A stretch of 64,000 nucleotides of DNA from Pseudoneobacillus rhizosphaerae (GCF_917563885.1 NZ_CAKJTG010000012.1:1-64000), one strand, 5' to 3'. Counted from the stretch's first letter, positions 19,348-28,772 are shown. Made by a program: numbers and translations. The notes: generated from the sequence alone by a model not told the origin.

Positions 19348-20618
19348 TACGCATTCACCTCCGTTTTCGTTAAAAAGTATAGAATTAAATCCTCCACATC
19401 TGTTAATCGCTTCTTGATCACTTCTGTATTATTAAAATTAAAGCCTTCTTCCCCATTTCGCATTTCAAAAGGAAGTGACTGCTGAATGTCCTGGAACTCA
19501 ATAAGTAGTTCCCTTAACATTTCTTCATCCATTCCCACGTCTTTGATAAAATCTAATATGACGGCAATTGGGGTATGCTGCTCCTTCAATTCATCTATAT
19601 TAATCATCCGAGTTGTTTCGATTTTAACCTTTTCAACCCATACGTCTCCAAGGCCAACCTCTAGAGATAAGGATCTAATATTATTAATAAAATGATCTTT
19701 ATCAACAATAAGCTCTTGGTGAATCTTCGTTGCACCATAAATTCGAAATCTAACAGCTAGAAAACGACCATCAACATCCTGATATTTTTGCTCTAATACT
19801 TCACGAGCTTTATCCATTATTTCATCGAGACTTTCTAGCCCACTTGCATCTACTTCACAAAGCTCCCAGCGAAGTACATCTAGGGAAAGATGAGTTAGTG
19901 ACTGGATGGATCCGTCCTCAACAGTAACTAGTGTACAGCCTTTGTCTCCTGTTTCCTTAATGTGACGACCCTGGATATTTCCTGGAAACAGGATAACAGG
20001 ATCCATCTCATTTAATGCTTCACGTAGATGGATATGACCTAAAGCCCAATAGTCATATCCCTTTTCCTTCATATCGTCAATGCTACATGGTGCATAGTTT
20101 TCATGTCCTTCTCGGCCAGTGGCACTTGTGTGTAGAATTCCAATATTAAGGTAGCCATCTTTTCGTTTTGGGTAATTTTTCACAAGATTTTCTTCTACCG
20201 AGCGTGAAGCAAAGCCTTGTCCATGAATCGCCACTCCCAAGGAATCGATTACAAATGATTCGGGTTGTCGAATTGAAAACTCTATGACATTTTCAGGTAG
20301 CTTAAGCTCCTTAGTGATTAAACTTGCGGCATCGTGGTTCCCACGAATAAGAAACACTTTGATTAGTTCTTTCTGCAAACGAACCATTTGACTAGCAAAA
20401 AATAACCCAGTATTGTAATCCTTCCAGTCGCCATCATATAAATCACCTGCAATAATAACGAAGGCAACCTTTCGCTCTATCGCTGTATCTACTAAATTCT
20501 TAAATGCATCACGTGTTGCACTACGAATCTTGGCGACTGGCGCACCTTCATATTGCTCCAATCCGGTTAACGGACTATCAAGATGTATATCAGCAGCATG
20601 AATAAATGTATATGACAA
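19347..20618 (-). CDS. yhaO: YhaO-like metallophosphoesterase (Mre11/SbcD-type nuclease)
   Basis: Calcineurin-like phosphoesterase of 423 residues, probable nuclease partner of the YhaN ATPase. Metal-binding motifs are in order: AADIHLDSPL at residues 8-17, AGDLYDGDW near 58, RGNHDAAS near 92, ILHTSA near 164 and ALGHIHLRE near 193. Start is a TTG at 20618 with GGAGGGG upstream. Divided from the ZIP transporter by a 256-base gap in which I find only the transporter's terminator. Confidence 0.9.
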   Translation of the reverse strand: MSYTFIHAADIHLDSPLTGLEQYEGAPVAKIRSATRDAFKNLVDTAIERKVAFVIIAGDLYDGDWKDYNTGLFFASQMVRLQKELIKVFLIRGNHDAASLITKELKLPENVIEFSIRQPESFVIDSLGVAIHGQGFASRSVEENLVKNYPKRKDGYLNIGILHTSATGREGHENYAPCSIDDMKEKGYDYWALGHIHLREALNEMDPVILFPGNIQGRHIKETGDKGCTLVTVEDGSIQSLTHLSLDVLRWELCEVDASGLESLDEIMDKAREVLEQKYQDVDGRFLAVRFRIYGATKIHQELIVDKDHFINNIRSLSLEVGLGDVWVEKVKIETTRMINIDELKEQHTPIAVILDFIKDVGMDEEMLRELLIEFQDIQQSLPFEMRNGEEGFNFNNTEVIKKRLTDVEDLILYFLTKTEVNA

Positions 20619-20837
20619 AACTACCCCTCCTACATTTTGTTTAATAGAACAAATTCTAGTTATTTAAGTGAACTCCTTTAACGTTCACACAGATTTAATA
20701 TTTATAAAAATAAAATAGATATAATCATTTTAATCTCCTATTCTATTTTATCTCTTTATTTAGCAGACATTCAAGTTCATCAAAATCGAACATGTTGATA
20801 TATAAGGATTTGTGATGTTTAAAGAATTTACTGGAAG

Positions 20838-20872
20838 AAAAATGGATGGTACAAAGTGCACCATCCATTTTC
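20838..20872 (-). terminator. Terminator of the ZIP transporter gene
   Basis: A strong inverted repeat with AAAATGGATGGT arms and a T-rich tail on the minus strand, directly after the transporter stop codon. The remaining bases up to 20618 hold nothing recognisable. Confidence 0.8.
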
Positions 20873-20874
20873 TT

Positions 20875-21684
20875 CTATATAAATAGTAACAAGCTGATAG
20901 CCATTACCGCCATACCTGCAATCAATCCATAGATGGATAAATGAGTTTCATCATATCTTTTGGCTGCTGGTAATAATTCATCAAGCGATATAAATACCAT
21001 GATTCCCGCCACAGCTGCAAAGATGATTCCGAACATAACATCGTTTAGAAATGGCATTAAGAATAACCATGCAACTATCGCTCCAACTGGCTCAGACAAA
21101 CCCGATAAAAACGAGAGCTTAAAGGCTTTTTTCTTATCACCTGTTGCAAAGTATACTGGAACAGATACAGCAATTCCTTCAGGAATATTATGAATTGCTA
21201 TCGCGACTGCAATGGCAATTCCAAGCCCTGGATCGTTTAAAGCTGCGGTGAAGGTTGCAATTCCTTCAGGAAAGTTGTGGATCCCGATAGCTAAGGCAGT
21301 AAACATCCCCATTTTTAGTAGGTCTGGCTGCTTTGTTCCTAAACCTGTTGAATTCATATCCTCAACCTTTTTCAGTTCATGTGGGTTCCCTTGTTTAGGA
21401 ATAAATTTGTCAATCATCGCAATTAACAACATCCCAGCAAAAAAACCACCAACTGTTAACCAATTTCCTGCGACATTTCCAAGCGAATCAACTAATGCTA
21501 CCTTCGCCTTGAAAAAAATTTCAATCATGGAAACGTAGATCATGACTCCCGCAGAAAATCCAAGACTAATAGATAAAAATTTTGTATTCGTTCTGGAGGT
21601 GAAAAAAGCAAGTATGCTTCCAATACCTGTTGCAAGACCTGCAAATAAAGTTAATCCAAACGCCAATAATAAATTTTCAGTCAT
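20875..21684 (-). CDS. zupT: ZIP-family metal transporter (ZupT-like)
   Basis: Membrane importer of zinc or other divalent metals with eight hydrophobic segments. The family metal sites HNFPEG (helix IV, near residue 137) and HNIPEG (helix V, near 166) are intact, followed by SEPVGA. A His-containing variable loop lies between helices III and IV. The ATG at 21684 has AAGGAG eight bases upstream; a GTG two codons earlier is too close to that site. Single gene with its own terminator. I see no Zur-like operator that I would stand behind. Confidence 0.92.
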   Translation of the reverse strand: MTENLLLAFGLTLFAGLATGIGSILAFFTSRTNTKFLSISLGFSAGVMIYVSMIEIFFKAKVALVDSLGNVAGNWLTVGGFFAGMLLIAMIDKFIPKQGNPHELKKVEDMNSTGLGTKQPDLLKMGMFTALAIGIHNFPEGIATFTAALNDPGLGIAIAVAIAIHNIPEGIAVSVPVYFATGDKKKAFKLSFLSGLSEPVGAIVAWLFLMPFLNDVMFGIIFAAVAGIMVFISLDELLPAAKRYDETHLSIYGLIAGMAVMAISLLLFI

Positions 21685-21850
21685 ATTCACAGCTCCTTAA
21701 ATTAGGAAAATATTAATCGTTAAATTTTATGTGCTCTTAATCTATATTCAAAGCATAATATGCACCAAGTCAGAAATGTTTCCTTTGAGAAACATTTTAC
21801 ACCATCCGAAACAAAAAAGCAGTAAAGATGATTGAAAACTCAACAATAAA

Positions 21851-21894
21851 AAAAGCTTAAAATCCTCTGGGTCTCCAGAGAATTTCAAGCTTTT
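21851..21894 (-). terminator. Terminator of the corA-osmC-grx cluster
   Basis: A long stem (AAAAGCTT outer arms, TCTCTGG/CCAGAGG inner arms) followed by TTTTTT on the minus strand, six bases after the glutaredoxin-like gene. Confidence 0.85.
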
Positions 21895-21899
21895 CCTGT

Positions 21900-22151
21900 T
21901 TAAAACAATTTTTCTTGTTTTGCCATTTCTATTATTTCTTTCAGTTCATTTGTAAACCCTTTTACAGCCTTATCTCCTGCAATGGTTACTGGAACACCTA
22001 AATATCCGTACTTTTCTACTTCTTTTTGATATTCGTGGTTTACCGAAATGTCCCTAACTTCAAATGGAATCCCCTCTTCAGTAAGAACCTGTTTGACCAT
22101 CGTGCATTCAATACAGTCATTAGTTGTATAGACAATTATTTTTTTGCTCAT
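21900..22151 (-). CDS. Glutaredoxin-like thiol-disulfide protein
   Basis: Small thioredoxin-fold protein of 83 residues. The redox motif is C13-I-E-C16 near the N-terminus, with the cis-proline in LGVPVTI near residue 53 and the C-terminal GFTNELKE helix, as in NrdH/Grx-type proteins. No nrd genes are nearby, so a ribonucleotide reductase partner is not implied. It follows the OsmC-like gene by 37 bases in the same direction, suggesting a shared redox role. Target unknown. Confidence 0.85.
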   Translation of the reverse strand: MSKKIIVYTTNDCIECTMVKQVLTEEGIPFEVRDISVNHEYQKEVEKYGYLGVPVTIAGDKAVKGFTNELKEIIEMAKQEKLF

Positions 22152-22188
22152 GTTAACTTATGCTCCTCCTACCCTACCTGCCAGTAAT

Positions 22189-22635
22189 CTAAGTAGTAAT
22201 GATTTTAGGTTCTACCGAAAAATCTAAACTATTTCTTAACGTGTTAGAAATAAAACACTTTTCTTCTGCCCTAACCGCTAGCTCATGCAATTTTTCAACG
22301 GTGACATTCTTTTCTGAACCAATCGTAATGATTGGTCTATGAATAATTTGTTTAAATGTAAACTTACCTTCTTCTTTACCCAATACACCTTCTGATTCAA
22401 CCTCTAATTTTTCAACCTGTATCTTCCGGTTACTTAACATCGCGGCAAGTGTAATCATGTAGCAAGTGTTAGCAGAGGAAATAAGCAATTCTTCTGGATT
22501 CGATCCAACTCCAGGTCCATCAAATTCCTTGGGAGCTGAAACAGCATTATTAAGTCCCCCATCTGATTTTATGAGGCCGGTTCCATTTCGGTCGCCTTCC
22601 CAAGTACCTTTAATAATAAAACCAAATTCTCCCAT
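22189..22635 (-). CDS. OsmC/Ohr-family protein (possible peroxidase)
   Basis: OsmC-fold protein of about 148 residues. The two family cysteines are present, one in SSANTCYM near residue 56 and one in AEEKCFIS near 125, so peroxidase activity on organic hydroperoxides or polysulfides is plausible. The ATG at 22635 is best placed relative to AAGGTGGAG; earlier in-frame GTG and ATG codons overlap that site. It lies between corA and a glutaredoxin-like gene, which might supply reducing power. Confidence 0.85.
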   Translation of the reverse strand: MGEFGFIIKGTWEGDRNGTGLIKSDGGLNNAVSAPKEFDGPGVGSNPEELLISSANTCYMITLAAMLSNRKIQVEKLEVESEGVLGKEEGKFTFKQIIHRPIITIGSEKNVTVEKLHELAVRAEEKCFISNTLRNSLDFSVEPKIITT

Positions 22636-22666
22636 ATACATCTCCACCTTTAAAATGAATGACTAC

Positions 22667-23608
22667 TTATTTAAACCAACCTTTTCTCCATAACCAAATA
22701 ATCATTGAAGAACCAACTACAAACATGACTGTTAACACAATATAATAACTCCATCGGTAAGATAGCTCTGGCATGTATTCAAAGTTCATTCCATAAATAC
22801 TTGCGATAAAGGTTAGCGGAATAAACACAGATGTCAAAACAGTTAATGTTTTCATAATCGCATTCATGCGGTTTGAATTAATCGAAATGTAACTGTCTCT
22901 TATATCTGCCGTCATCTCACGATTTGACTCAATCATTTCAGACAGCTTTAACAAGTGATCATAAATATCCATAAAATAAACTCGGTCTTCCTTTGGTATA
23001 ATGACCCTTTCCGAGTTTAATATTCGATATAGTAACTCTCTCATTGGAAAAATCGTTCTTCGTAATTTGAGCAGCTGACTTCTAATCGTATAAACCTCTT
23101 CAATTAAATTTTCATCTGCATCTTGTGCCTCTAATTCATTTAAACTATCCTCAATTCGATAAAGACTAGGGAAATACTCATCAACTATTTTGTCCATGAT
23201 ATGATAAAAAACTGACTTAGAGCCATTAGCTAAAGTCAATTTGTCTGATATGATTCTTTGTCGAACTAATTCCAATTCGGATGCTTCTAAATAGTGGAAG
23301 CTTACAAGAAAATTATGGCCAAGAAATATGTCAATCTCTTCTGGTAATAACGTATTTTGGTTGATATCATGAAGAACGAAAAAATCATATCCGTCATAGT
23401 AATCAAGCTTCGGTCGCTGAAGAAGGTGTAAACAATCCTCAATGGCCAGTGGATGAAAATGAAAATGAGACTTTAAAAGAGAAGCTTCTTCCTCAGTTGG
23501 GTCATCAAAATCTACCCAATACCAATGTATATCTGGATCTGATAAACGACTTAACGGTACATCTATTAACACATTTTGATCTTTTGTTACGATAAGAGTA
23601 CGAATCAT
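22667..23608 (-). CDS. corA: CorA-family magnesium/divalent cation transporter
   Basis: Pentameric Mg2+ channel of 313 residues. The N-terminal cytoplasmic domain includes LAIEDCLH and a long acidic helix. Two C-terminal membrane helices follow, the first ending in the selectivity signature YGMNFEYMPEL near residue 276. The C-terminus WRKGWFK is basic, as usual. I see no M-box-like leader in the short upstream region. It heads the corA-osmC-glutaredoxin group. Confidence 0.93.
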   Translation of the reverse strand: MIRTLIVTKDQNVLIDVPLSRLSDPDIHWYWVDFDDPTEEEASLLKSHFHFHPLAIEDCLHLLQRPKLDYYDGYDFFVLHDINQNTLLPEEIDIFLGHNFLVSFHYLEASELELVRQRIISDKLTLANGSKSVFYHIMDKIVDEYFPSLYRIEDSLNELEAQDADENLIEEVYTIRSQLLKLRRTIFPMRELLYRILNSERVIIPKEDRVYFMDIYDHLLKLSEMIESNREMTADIRDSYISINSNRMNAIMKTLTVLTSVFIPLTFIASIYGMNFEYMPELSYRWSYYIVLTVMFVVGSSMIIWLWRKGWFK

Positions 23609-23764
23609 AATGGCTACATCCCTTTAATTTATAAATATACACTATTTTAATTCCAATCAGGAAAAATATGTATCGTACAAAATCCTTAGTGCGAATTAAG
23701 ATAAAAAGAAGTAATCACCTTTACCTTTTATAAGGCTGTAGTGATTACTATCTATACACTTTGA

Positions 23765-24553
23765 TCAATTTGACTCTAATACCTGTTCGACATCTTTAAT
23801 AATTTCACTAGCGTGTTCATAGCATAAATCTAATTTAAGTAACTTCCTTATAATCCGTTTTGAATCGTTTCCAATATCTAGCTCTTCCTCCCAGCTTCTA
23901 TTCTTCAATGAAGAAGCTTGATAATCAGAATAAAGAAGAAAAAGGACAAAATGGCCAAGGGCATAAAAATCACTTGCAAATGATATTTCTCTGAATAGCC
24001 TTTTTTCTAGAGGCATTGATTCGTACGGGATTGGGTCTTTTTCATCACAAAATACGGCAAGACCGAAATCAATGATAAATATTTGTTTATTCTTGATTAA
24101 AATATTTGGTAACCGCAAATCCCTATGAATAATGCCTTTCTCATGAAAATATTGAATAATCCGTAATACCTCCAAAAGAATTCGAAAACTAGCTCTTTCA
24201 TTAAACCTTTCATTTTGATAAAAAATTAATTCTTCGATATTTTGGCCCTCTAAAAATTCCATAATGAGGAAAGATTGTTCTTTTTCCTCAAAAAAATCCA
24301 GACATTTAGGAATAGCCGGATGATCTAAAGCCTTGAGCATTTTAGCTTCGCGTTCAAGCAGACCTCTTCTTACTTTCCACTTTCGTTTCCTAAATTGCTT
24401 TACCAAAACCATTTGGTCGCTAAGTAAATCTATAGCTCGATACGCCAAACCATAGCTACCCTTGGCGATAAAATGAATAATTTTATAACGTCCTTTTAGG
24501 ATACAACCAACTTTTATCGGCCTCTCAAGAATGTCTGTTAAATTAGCAAACAT
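23765..24553 (-). CDS. Small Hanks-type serine/threonine protein kinase
   Basis: A bare kinase domain of 262 residues without transmembrane or PASTA domains, so cytosolic. Visible motifs: Gly-rich loop AKGSYGLAYRA near residue 30, VLVKQF with the ATP-binding lysine, catalytic loop HRDLRLPNILI near 143 (Arg in place of the usual Lys after HRDL) and DFGLAVF near 163. The activation and APE segments are short and irregular. It resembles B. subtilis YbdM. A 61-residue His/Lys-rich protein is encoded 6 bases upstream, so the two are probably co-translated. Substrate unknown; the altered catalytic loop leaves reduced activity possible. Confidence 0.85.
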   Translation of the reverse strand: MFANLTDILERPIKVGCILKGRYKIIHFIAKGSYGLAYRAIDLLSDQMVLVKQFRKRKWKVRRGLLEREAKMLKALDHPAIPKCLDFFEEKEQSFLIMEFLEGQNIEELIFYQNERFNERASFRILLEVLRIIQYFHEKGIIHRDLRLPNILIKNKQIFIIDFGLAVFCDEKDPIPYESMPLEKRLFREISFASDFYALGHFVLFLLYSDYQASSLKNRSWEEELDIGNDSKRIIRKLLKLDLCYEHASEIIKDVEQVLESN

Positions 24554-24559
24554 CTTGAA

Positions 24560-24745
24560 TCAACTGCTGCTAAACGATTTAAAGAAACCAAAACCAGATT
24601 TATATTTCTTTTTAAAGTGATGATGTCCGTACTTTGATGGATGATGACCGTGGAGTTTTTTTTTATAAAAATCACTGCTGGAATAATGATGATGACTACT
24701 TTTCATTTTGCTTTTAATTAGTGCTTTTATAATTTTCTTTAACAT
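24560..24745 (-). CDS. Small His/Lys-rich protein next to the kinase
   Basis: Sixty-one residues rich in His (11), Lys and Ser/Phe, with clusters SHHHYSSSD, GHHPSKYGHHHF and a Phe/Ser tail GFGFFKSFSSS. No known domain. The start has AAAGGGTGAT upstream and the stop lies 6 bases before the kinase gene, which supports it being real. The His clusters could bind metal, and the Ser-rich tail could be a kinase substrate; both are guesses. Confidence 0.65.
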   Translation of the reverse strand: MLKKIIKALIKSKMKSSHHHYSSSDFYKKKLHGHHPSKYGHHHFKKKYKSGFGFFKSFSSS

Positions 24746-24916
24746 TCTATCACCCTTTCAATGTTAAATTCCTTTATTTAAAAGAGGCCGAAAGACTTCT
24801 CTTTTAGATTATCACAAGAACTTTTAATTTAGAATTAATTTGGTAAGAATTGAAAATAATATAAAGTAATGACATTATTTTTACAAAGGTGATGCAATTT
24901 CATAGGAGTGTATAAG

Positions 24917-25684
24917 TTGAAAAATAATGCCCCAACTTACCGCAGAAATCGAGCATATATATCTCAATTTACAGTTCAACAATTACATTTAAGAAACCCG
25001 TATGTAGTTGCTTTTTTTTCATTCTCATATCCTGGATTTGGACACTTACTTCAAGAGAGATACTTATCTGCCTTCATCCTTATCCTATGGGAATTATTTA
25101 TAAATAATTATGCCAATGTTAATACAGGTATTTATTATTCTTTAATAGGTGATTTTGACAAAGCCAAAGATGTTCTGGCAGAACGTTGGTTAATCCTATA
25201 TGTCGGAATTTACATGTTAGGAATCTGGGATAGCTATCGTACAACCATTGACATGAATAAGCAATATATTCTTGCAGACAGGGAAGATGCTCCAATTGGT
25301 CCTTTAGTATTTGGATCATGGGATATCAATTTTTTAGATAAACGAATCCCTTGGGTGGCAGCCGTTTGGTCTGCCTTAGTTCCAGGACTCGGTCATTTAT
25401 ATTTACATAAAATCATCACTGGGTTCTTTATTTTCGGCTATACCGTGGCCATTTTATATTTTGGACATATTCCAATGGGGATTAAACATACGATGCTGGG
25501 TCATTTTGAAAAAGCTAAAGAAGTTATGGACGTCCAATGGTTGCTTTATCTCCCCTCCATTTATCTTTTTATTATATACGATGCCTATACATCAGCAGTT
25601 GAAAACAATAAATTATTCGAAAAAGAAATGTCCAAGCATTTGCGCCAAAGATATCAAAATCGTGAATTTAAGTTCCCTGTATAA
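24917..25684 (+). CDS. Membrane protein with an internal duplication, unknown function
   Basis: About 255 residues made of two similar halves. Each has a PGFGHL/PGLGHL motif in a hydrophobic stretch, then an aromatic-rich membrane helix, the pattern GDFDKAKDVL / GHFEKAKEVM, a WLILY/WLLYL helix and an IWDSY/IYDAY ending. The halves start near residues 30 and 147. The preferred start is a TTG at 24917, eight bases after AGGAG; a GTG at 24908 overlaps that site. The next gene is 19 bases downstream, so they probably share an mRNA. I do not recognise a function. Confidence 0.8.
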   Translation: MKNNAPTYRRNRAYISQFTVQQLHLRNPYVVAFFSFSYPGFGHLLQERYLSAFILILWELFINNYANVNTGIYYSLIGDFDKAKDVLAERWLILYVGIYMLGIWDSYRTTIDMNKQYILADREDAPIGPLVFGSWDINFLDKRIPWVAAVWSALVPGLGHLYLHKIITGFFIFGYTVAILYFGHIPMGIKHTMLGHFEKAKEVMDVQWLLYLPSIYLFIIYDAYTSAVENNKLFEKEMSKHLRQRYQNREFKFPV

Positions 25685-25703
25685 TACTTAGGAGTGAGTG
25701 AAA

Positions 25704-26150
25704 ATGTTGGTCATTTCTACATTTGAAAATTCCCTTTTTATCGAAATGGCCATAAGTTCTTTAGAACAAAAAGGGATACCTAAAGAAAACATCTTTGCAG
25801 CACCTCTCGATAAACCAAAAGAACAAAGGCAGCTTTTCGATACAATTCACCGCGCTGATGGTATTAGTTTGTTTGATGTTGGCGCGATACTTGGTACTTG
25901 TTTGATGCTATTAGGGGCCATATATGGGTTTGTCCTAAACTGGGGTCCTATTATTTGGGGAATCATTGGTGCGTTAAGTGGGTTAATAATAGGAATACTT
26001 ATAAAAATTTGGATAGTTAAAAAAAACAAAAACGGAAATAAAAAGATTTCTTCCGAGATTGTCCTCATGATACGATGCGAAGAATACCAGTGGGAATCCG
26101 TACAACAGATTCTATGGGATAATTTAGCTTTGGGAGTTACGCATGTCTAA
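25704..26150 (+). CDS. Small membrane protein with two helices, unknown function
   Basis: About 148 residues: a soluble N-terminal part of some 50 residues, a hydrophobic hairpin rich in Gly (VGAILGTCLMLLGAIYGFVL and GIIGALSGLIIGILIKIWIV), a Lys/Asn-rich turn and a soluble C-terminal part. The layout resembles proteins with a Gly-zipper hairpin. The ATG at 25704 fits AGGAGTGAG best; a GTG two codons earlier is possible. It follows the duplicated membrane protein by 19 bases. Function unknown. Confidence 0.75.
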   Translation: MLVISTFENSLFIEMAISSLEQKGIPKENIFAAPLDKPKEQRQLFDTIHRADGISLFDVGAILGTCLMLLGAIYGFVLNWGPIIWGIIGALSGLIIGILIKIWIVKKNKNGNKKISSEIVLMIRCEEYQWESVQQILWDNLALGVTHV

Positions 26151-26253
26151 TAGATATAAAAATGAATGCCGGGATTTTAGGAATTTTCCTTAACCTGGCT
26201 TCCTTTGTTTTGAATCAATATTTACATTTGCACTTTAAATAAAATTCTATCAT

Positions 26254-27354
26254 TTAATTTTTAGCCTTTTTCCTTTTTTTAATGACAGCAACTAAGTATA
26301 GAAAAGCAGGTAAAATAATCCCAAAAGTTGCAGTGAAAGGAATCCACGTTTTCACATCCCACTCCGCTTCATAGACGACATCTGGATAGACAATAAGGGA
26401 AACAGCAAGCAAGATCATGCCAAAAGGCAGGCTCAATATTCGATAATCTTTCAATGATAAGAGCTGAGCAAGTCCTTTAATGGATGCATAACAATAAATG
26501 GACGTTTTATAGTAAATAGTTATGAACCAAAGAATCGCCATAATCACCTCGATTCGTTCAACAACTCCTTTAATCCCAACCTTTTTAGCCAACGCAAAGC
26601 TAGGATATAAGTTTCGTGCCGTTAATCCTGGCCCAAGAACTAAAAGGGTAAGGAGGGTAATCGAAATTAATACAACCCCCCCTATCAAACTACCTAGGTA
26701 AAAAGCTTTATTTGTATCTTTTGATCGTTGGCCATTTGGAACAATCATATGAAAGATGATAAGCGGAAGTGTCGCCACACTTAAAAATGATAAAGCGCCT
26801 CTTAAGATTGGCTTTACCTCACTATCAAACATCGGTTGTATGTTCTCTAGATTACTATCCGATATCGGTAATAGTACTAGCAACAGAAAAAATATACCTA
26901 CCCATGGCAAGAATATTTCTGCACTTCTTGCGATTGGCTCTAACCCTAATCGAACACCCATAATAACGATTAAAACAAAAAAAGCATGAATGGTAATGAC
27001 TGGGCTCTCAGGCATGATTTGTGTAACTAAAAAATTGCCAATTAACCAGATAAGAGTTGTAGCACCTATAAAAGAAAAGAAAATAAAGCCAATAGAAACG
27101 GTAATTCCCATCCACTTACCGAGAATTTTTTCACAATATTCAACGAGTGTCATTTGTGGGAACATACCACCTAATGAATTATACAAGCTAATCACCACTA
27201 GACCTAATCCTACTCCTAGAATAGCGGGAATCCATGCATCTTGTTTTGCCTCACTAGCTAAACCTGCTGGAACAATCAGGATGGTTGTCCCAATCGTATT
27301 TAATAAAACTAATATGGCAAATTGGCTACTCGAAATTATAACCTTTTGATGCAA
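26254..27354 (-). CDS. Spore germination permease, GerB type (second of two)
   Basis: B subunit of a nutrient germinant receptor in the spore inner membrane, with ten hydrophobic segments and similarity to APC-type amino-acid transporters. VPAGLASEAKQDAWI near residue 27 is the GerAB signature, and YYKTSIYCY near 292 is also typical. Start is a TTG at 27354 after AAGGGGTGA. It closes a ger operon that also has another B subunit immediately upstream; the two share the overall plan and the DAWI and QIMPE(S/T)P motifs, so they arose by duplication and may recognise different germinants. Confidence 0.92.
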   Translation of the reverse strand: MHQKVIISSSQFAILVLLNTIGTTILIVPAGLASEAKQDAWIPAILGVGLGLVVISLYNSLGGMFPQMTLVEYCEKILGKWMGITVSIGFIFFSFIGATTLIWLIGNFLVTQIMPESPVITIHAFFVLIVIMGVRLGLEPIARSAEIFLPWVGIFFLLLVLLPISDSNLENIQPMFDSEVKPILRGALSFLSVATLPLIIFHMIVPNGQRSKDTNKAFYLGSLIGGVVLISITLLTLLVLGPGLTARNLYPSFALAKKVGIKGVVERIEVIMAILWFITIYYKTSIYCYASIKGLAQLLSLKDYRILSLPFGMILLAVSLIVYPDVVYEAEWDVKTWIPFTATFGIILPAFLYLVAVIKKRKKAKN

Positions 27355-27378
27355 GATGATTTCACCCCTTATAACTAA

Positions 27379-28488
27379 TTAATTAAATTGGTCCTTTTGT
27401 TTTATCCACTTTTTTCCTTTTTGAATAAGTAAAATCAATAATGGTAATAGAAGACCTATTTGTAACCCAACGAATGGCCAAATATTACTACTAAAATCAT
27501 TTAAATAAACAACATCCTCACCTGAAATAATAGCTGTACAAAAAATAATAATACCAAGTGGAAAGGCAAGAATCTTTTCTTCCTCAACTTTTAACAACCT
27601 ACCGATGCTTTTTGTTAAACAAAAAGAACATAACAACAATTTGTAAAAGATAGTAAGTATCCAAAATATAGCGATAATCACTTCCATTCTTTCAAACACA
27701 TGGGGAATCCCCATTTTTTTAGCTAAAATATAGGTCACATAAGATTGTCTTGCTGTCATCTCAGGACCTAAAACCATAATGGATAAAAAAATTGTTATTA
27801 GTAAAATAATAGCTCCTGCAATGGTTCCAAGTATCCATGACTTTTTTGCCGATGTTAAGTGGTTACAGTAAGGGAGTAACATTAATAGTAACAAGCATTC
27901 CAAATAGGGAAATCCTAAATAGGAAAATGTCCCCTTTAAAATTGGTTTTATTCCATTATCTAATATCGGAAATATCCGTACAAACTCAATGTCTGGCAGA
28001 ATCATACACACACCAAAAATAAAAAGGAAGATAATCCAAGGAAAAAATATTTCTGCGGTTCTTGCAAACACCTCTACCCCATATTTTTGTGCATGTATGA
28101 CAAGGAAAATAAACAGACCCATTATGATTTCGATTGGTGTTTCAGGCATAATTTGAGTTAACATGAAATCGCCAATTCCTCTTAAAATAAGTGCGGCAAT
28201 GATTAAACAGTAAAAACAAAAGAAAATGGTCAAAACTTTCCCAAAAATAAACCCAAACACCGAATCATACATTTGAATCAAGTCTTTTCCTTGTGAGGCT
28301 TCAGCCGTTTTTATATATAAGAACACGATTCCTACACCAAGGAGTCCGCCTATTACTCCTACAATCCACGCATCTTCCTTAGCAGAAGCAGCCAAAACGG
28401 AAGGAATATATAATACTGAACTTCCCACAACAAACATTAGGACTAAAATAAAGAATTGAAAAGATGAGATTTTTTCTATTTTTTTCAA
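27379..28488 (-). CDS. Spore germination permease, GerB type (first of two)
   Basis: B subunit paralogue with ten hydrophobic segments. The signature here is IPSVLAASAKEDAWIVGVIG, followed by QIMPETPIEIIMG, both matching the downstream copy. The TTG at 28488 has GGAAG at good spacing; the in-frame GTG at 28497 overlaps that site. Lies 24 bases upstream of the second B gene. In GerA-type receptors the B subunit carries germinant specificity, so the pair could widen the range of signals. Confidence 0.92.
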   Translation of the reverse strand: MKKIEKISSFQFFILVLMFVVGSSVLYIPSVLAASAKEDAWIVGVIGGLLGVGIVFLYIKTAEASQGKDLIQMYDSVFGFIFGKVLTIFFCFYCLIIAALILRGIGDFMLTQIMPETPIEIIMGLFIFLVIHAQKYGVEVFARTAEIFFPWIIFLFIFGVCMILPDIEFVRIFPILDNGIKPILKGTFSYLGFPYLECLLLLMLLPYCNHLTSAKKSWILGTIAGAIILLITIFLSIMVLGPEMTARQSYVTYILAKKMGIPHVFERMEVIIAIFWILTIFYKLLLCSFCLTKSIGRLLKVEEEKILAFPLGIIIFCTAIISGEDVVYLNDFSSNIWPFVGLQIGLLLPLLILLIQKGKKWIKQKDQFN

Positions 28489-28538
28489 CCTTTTCACTTC
28501 CTTTCTATCTTAGGAGCTTTCCAGACTTTTTGGAGCCT

Positions 28539-28772
28539 CTATGACAGAAGGCTAAATAGTACATCACTAAAAGGCTTATAGATGATTCGAATTAGTTCTA
28601 AAGGAGAAGGTATTTTTACATTTAAAACCACTAGGCTAAGTAATGCTGTTGCTATGAATTGAAAAATGGAAAACATCCATATTTCCTTCTTTTTATTCTG
28701 TTTCTTCATTGGAGGAATCTCTATCCAAATGATTAATAAGGTAATGACTACAACCCCTAATACTTTTAACAT
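28539..28772 (-). CDS. Small two-helix membrane protein of the ger operon (GerD-like position)
   Basis: Seventy-seven residues with two hydrophobic helices separated by a basic MKKQNKKKE turn. It sits between the C and B genes, ten bases after gerC, with AGGAGAA as ribosome binding site. Short two-helix D proteins accompany some GerA-type receptors (for example in Bacillus megaterium) and modulate germination. Similarity is in size, topology and position only. Confidence 0.75.
   Translation of the reverse strand: MLKVLGVVVITLLIIWIEIPPMKKQNKKKEIWMFSIFQFIATALLSLVVLNVKIPSPLELIRIIYKPFSDVLFSLLS

Noticed and set aside
26162-26242. 26-codon hydrophobic frame after the membrane protein pair
   Set aside because: No ribosome binding site and very short; probably chance.
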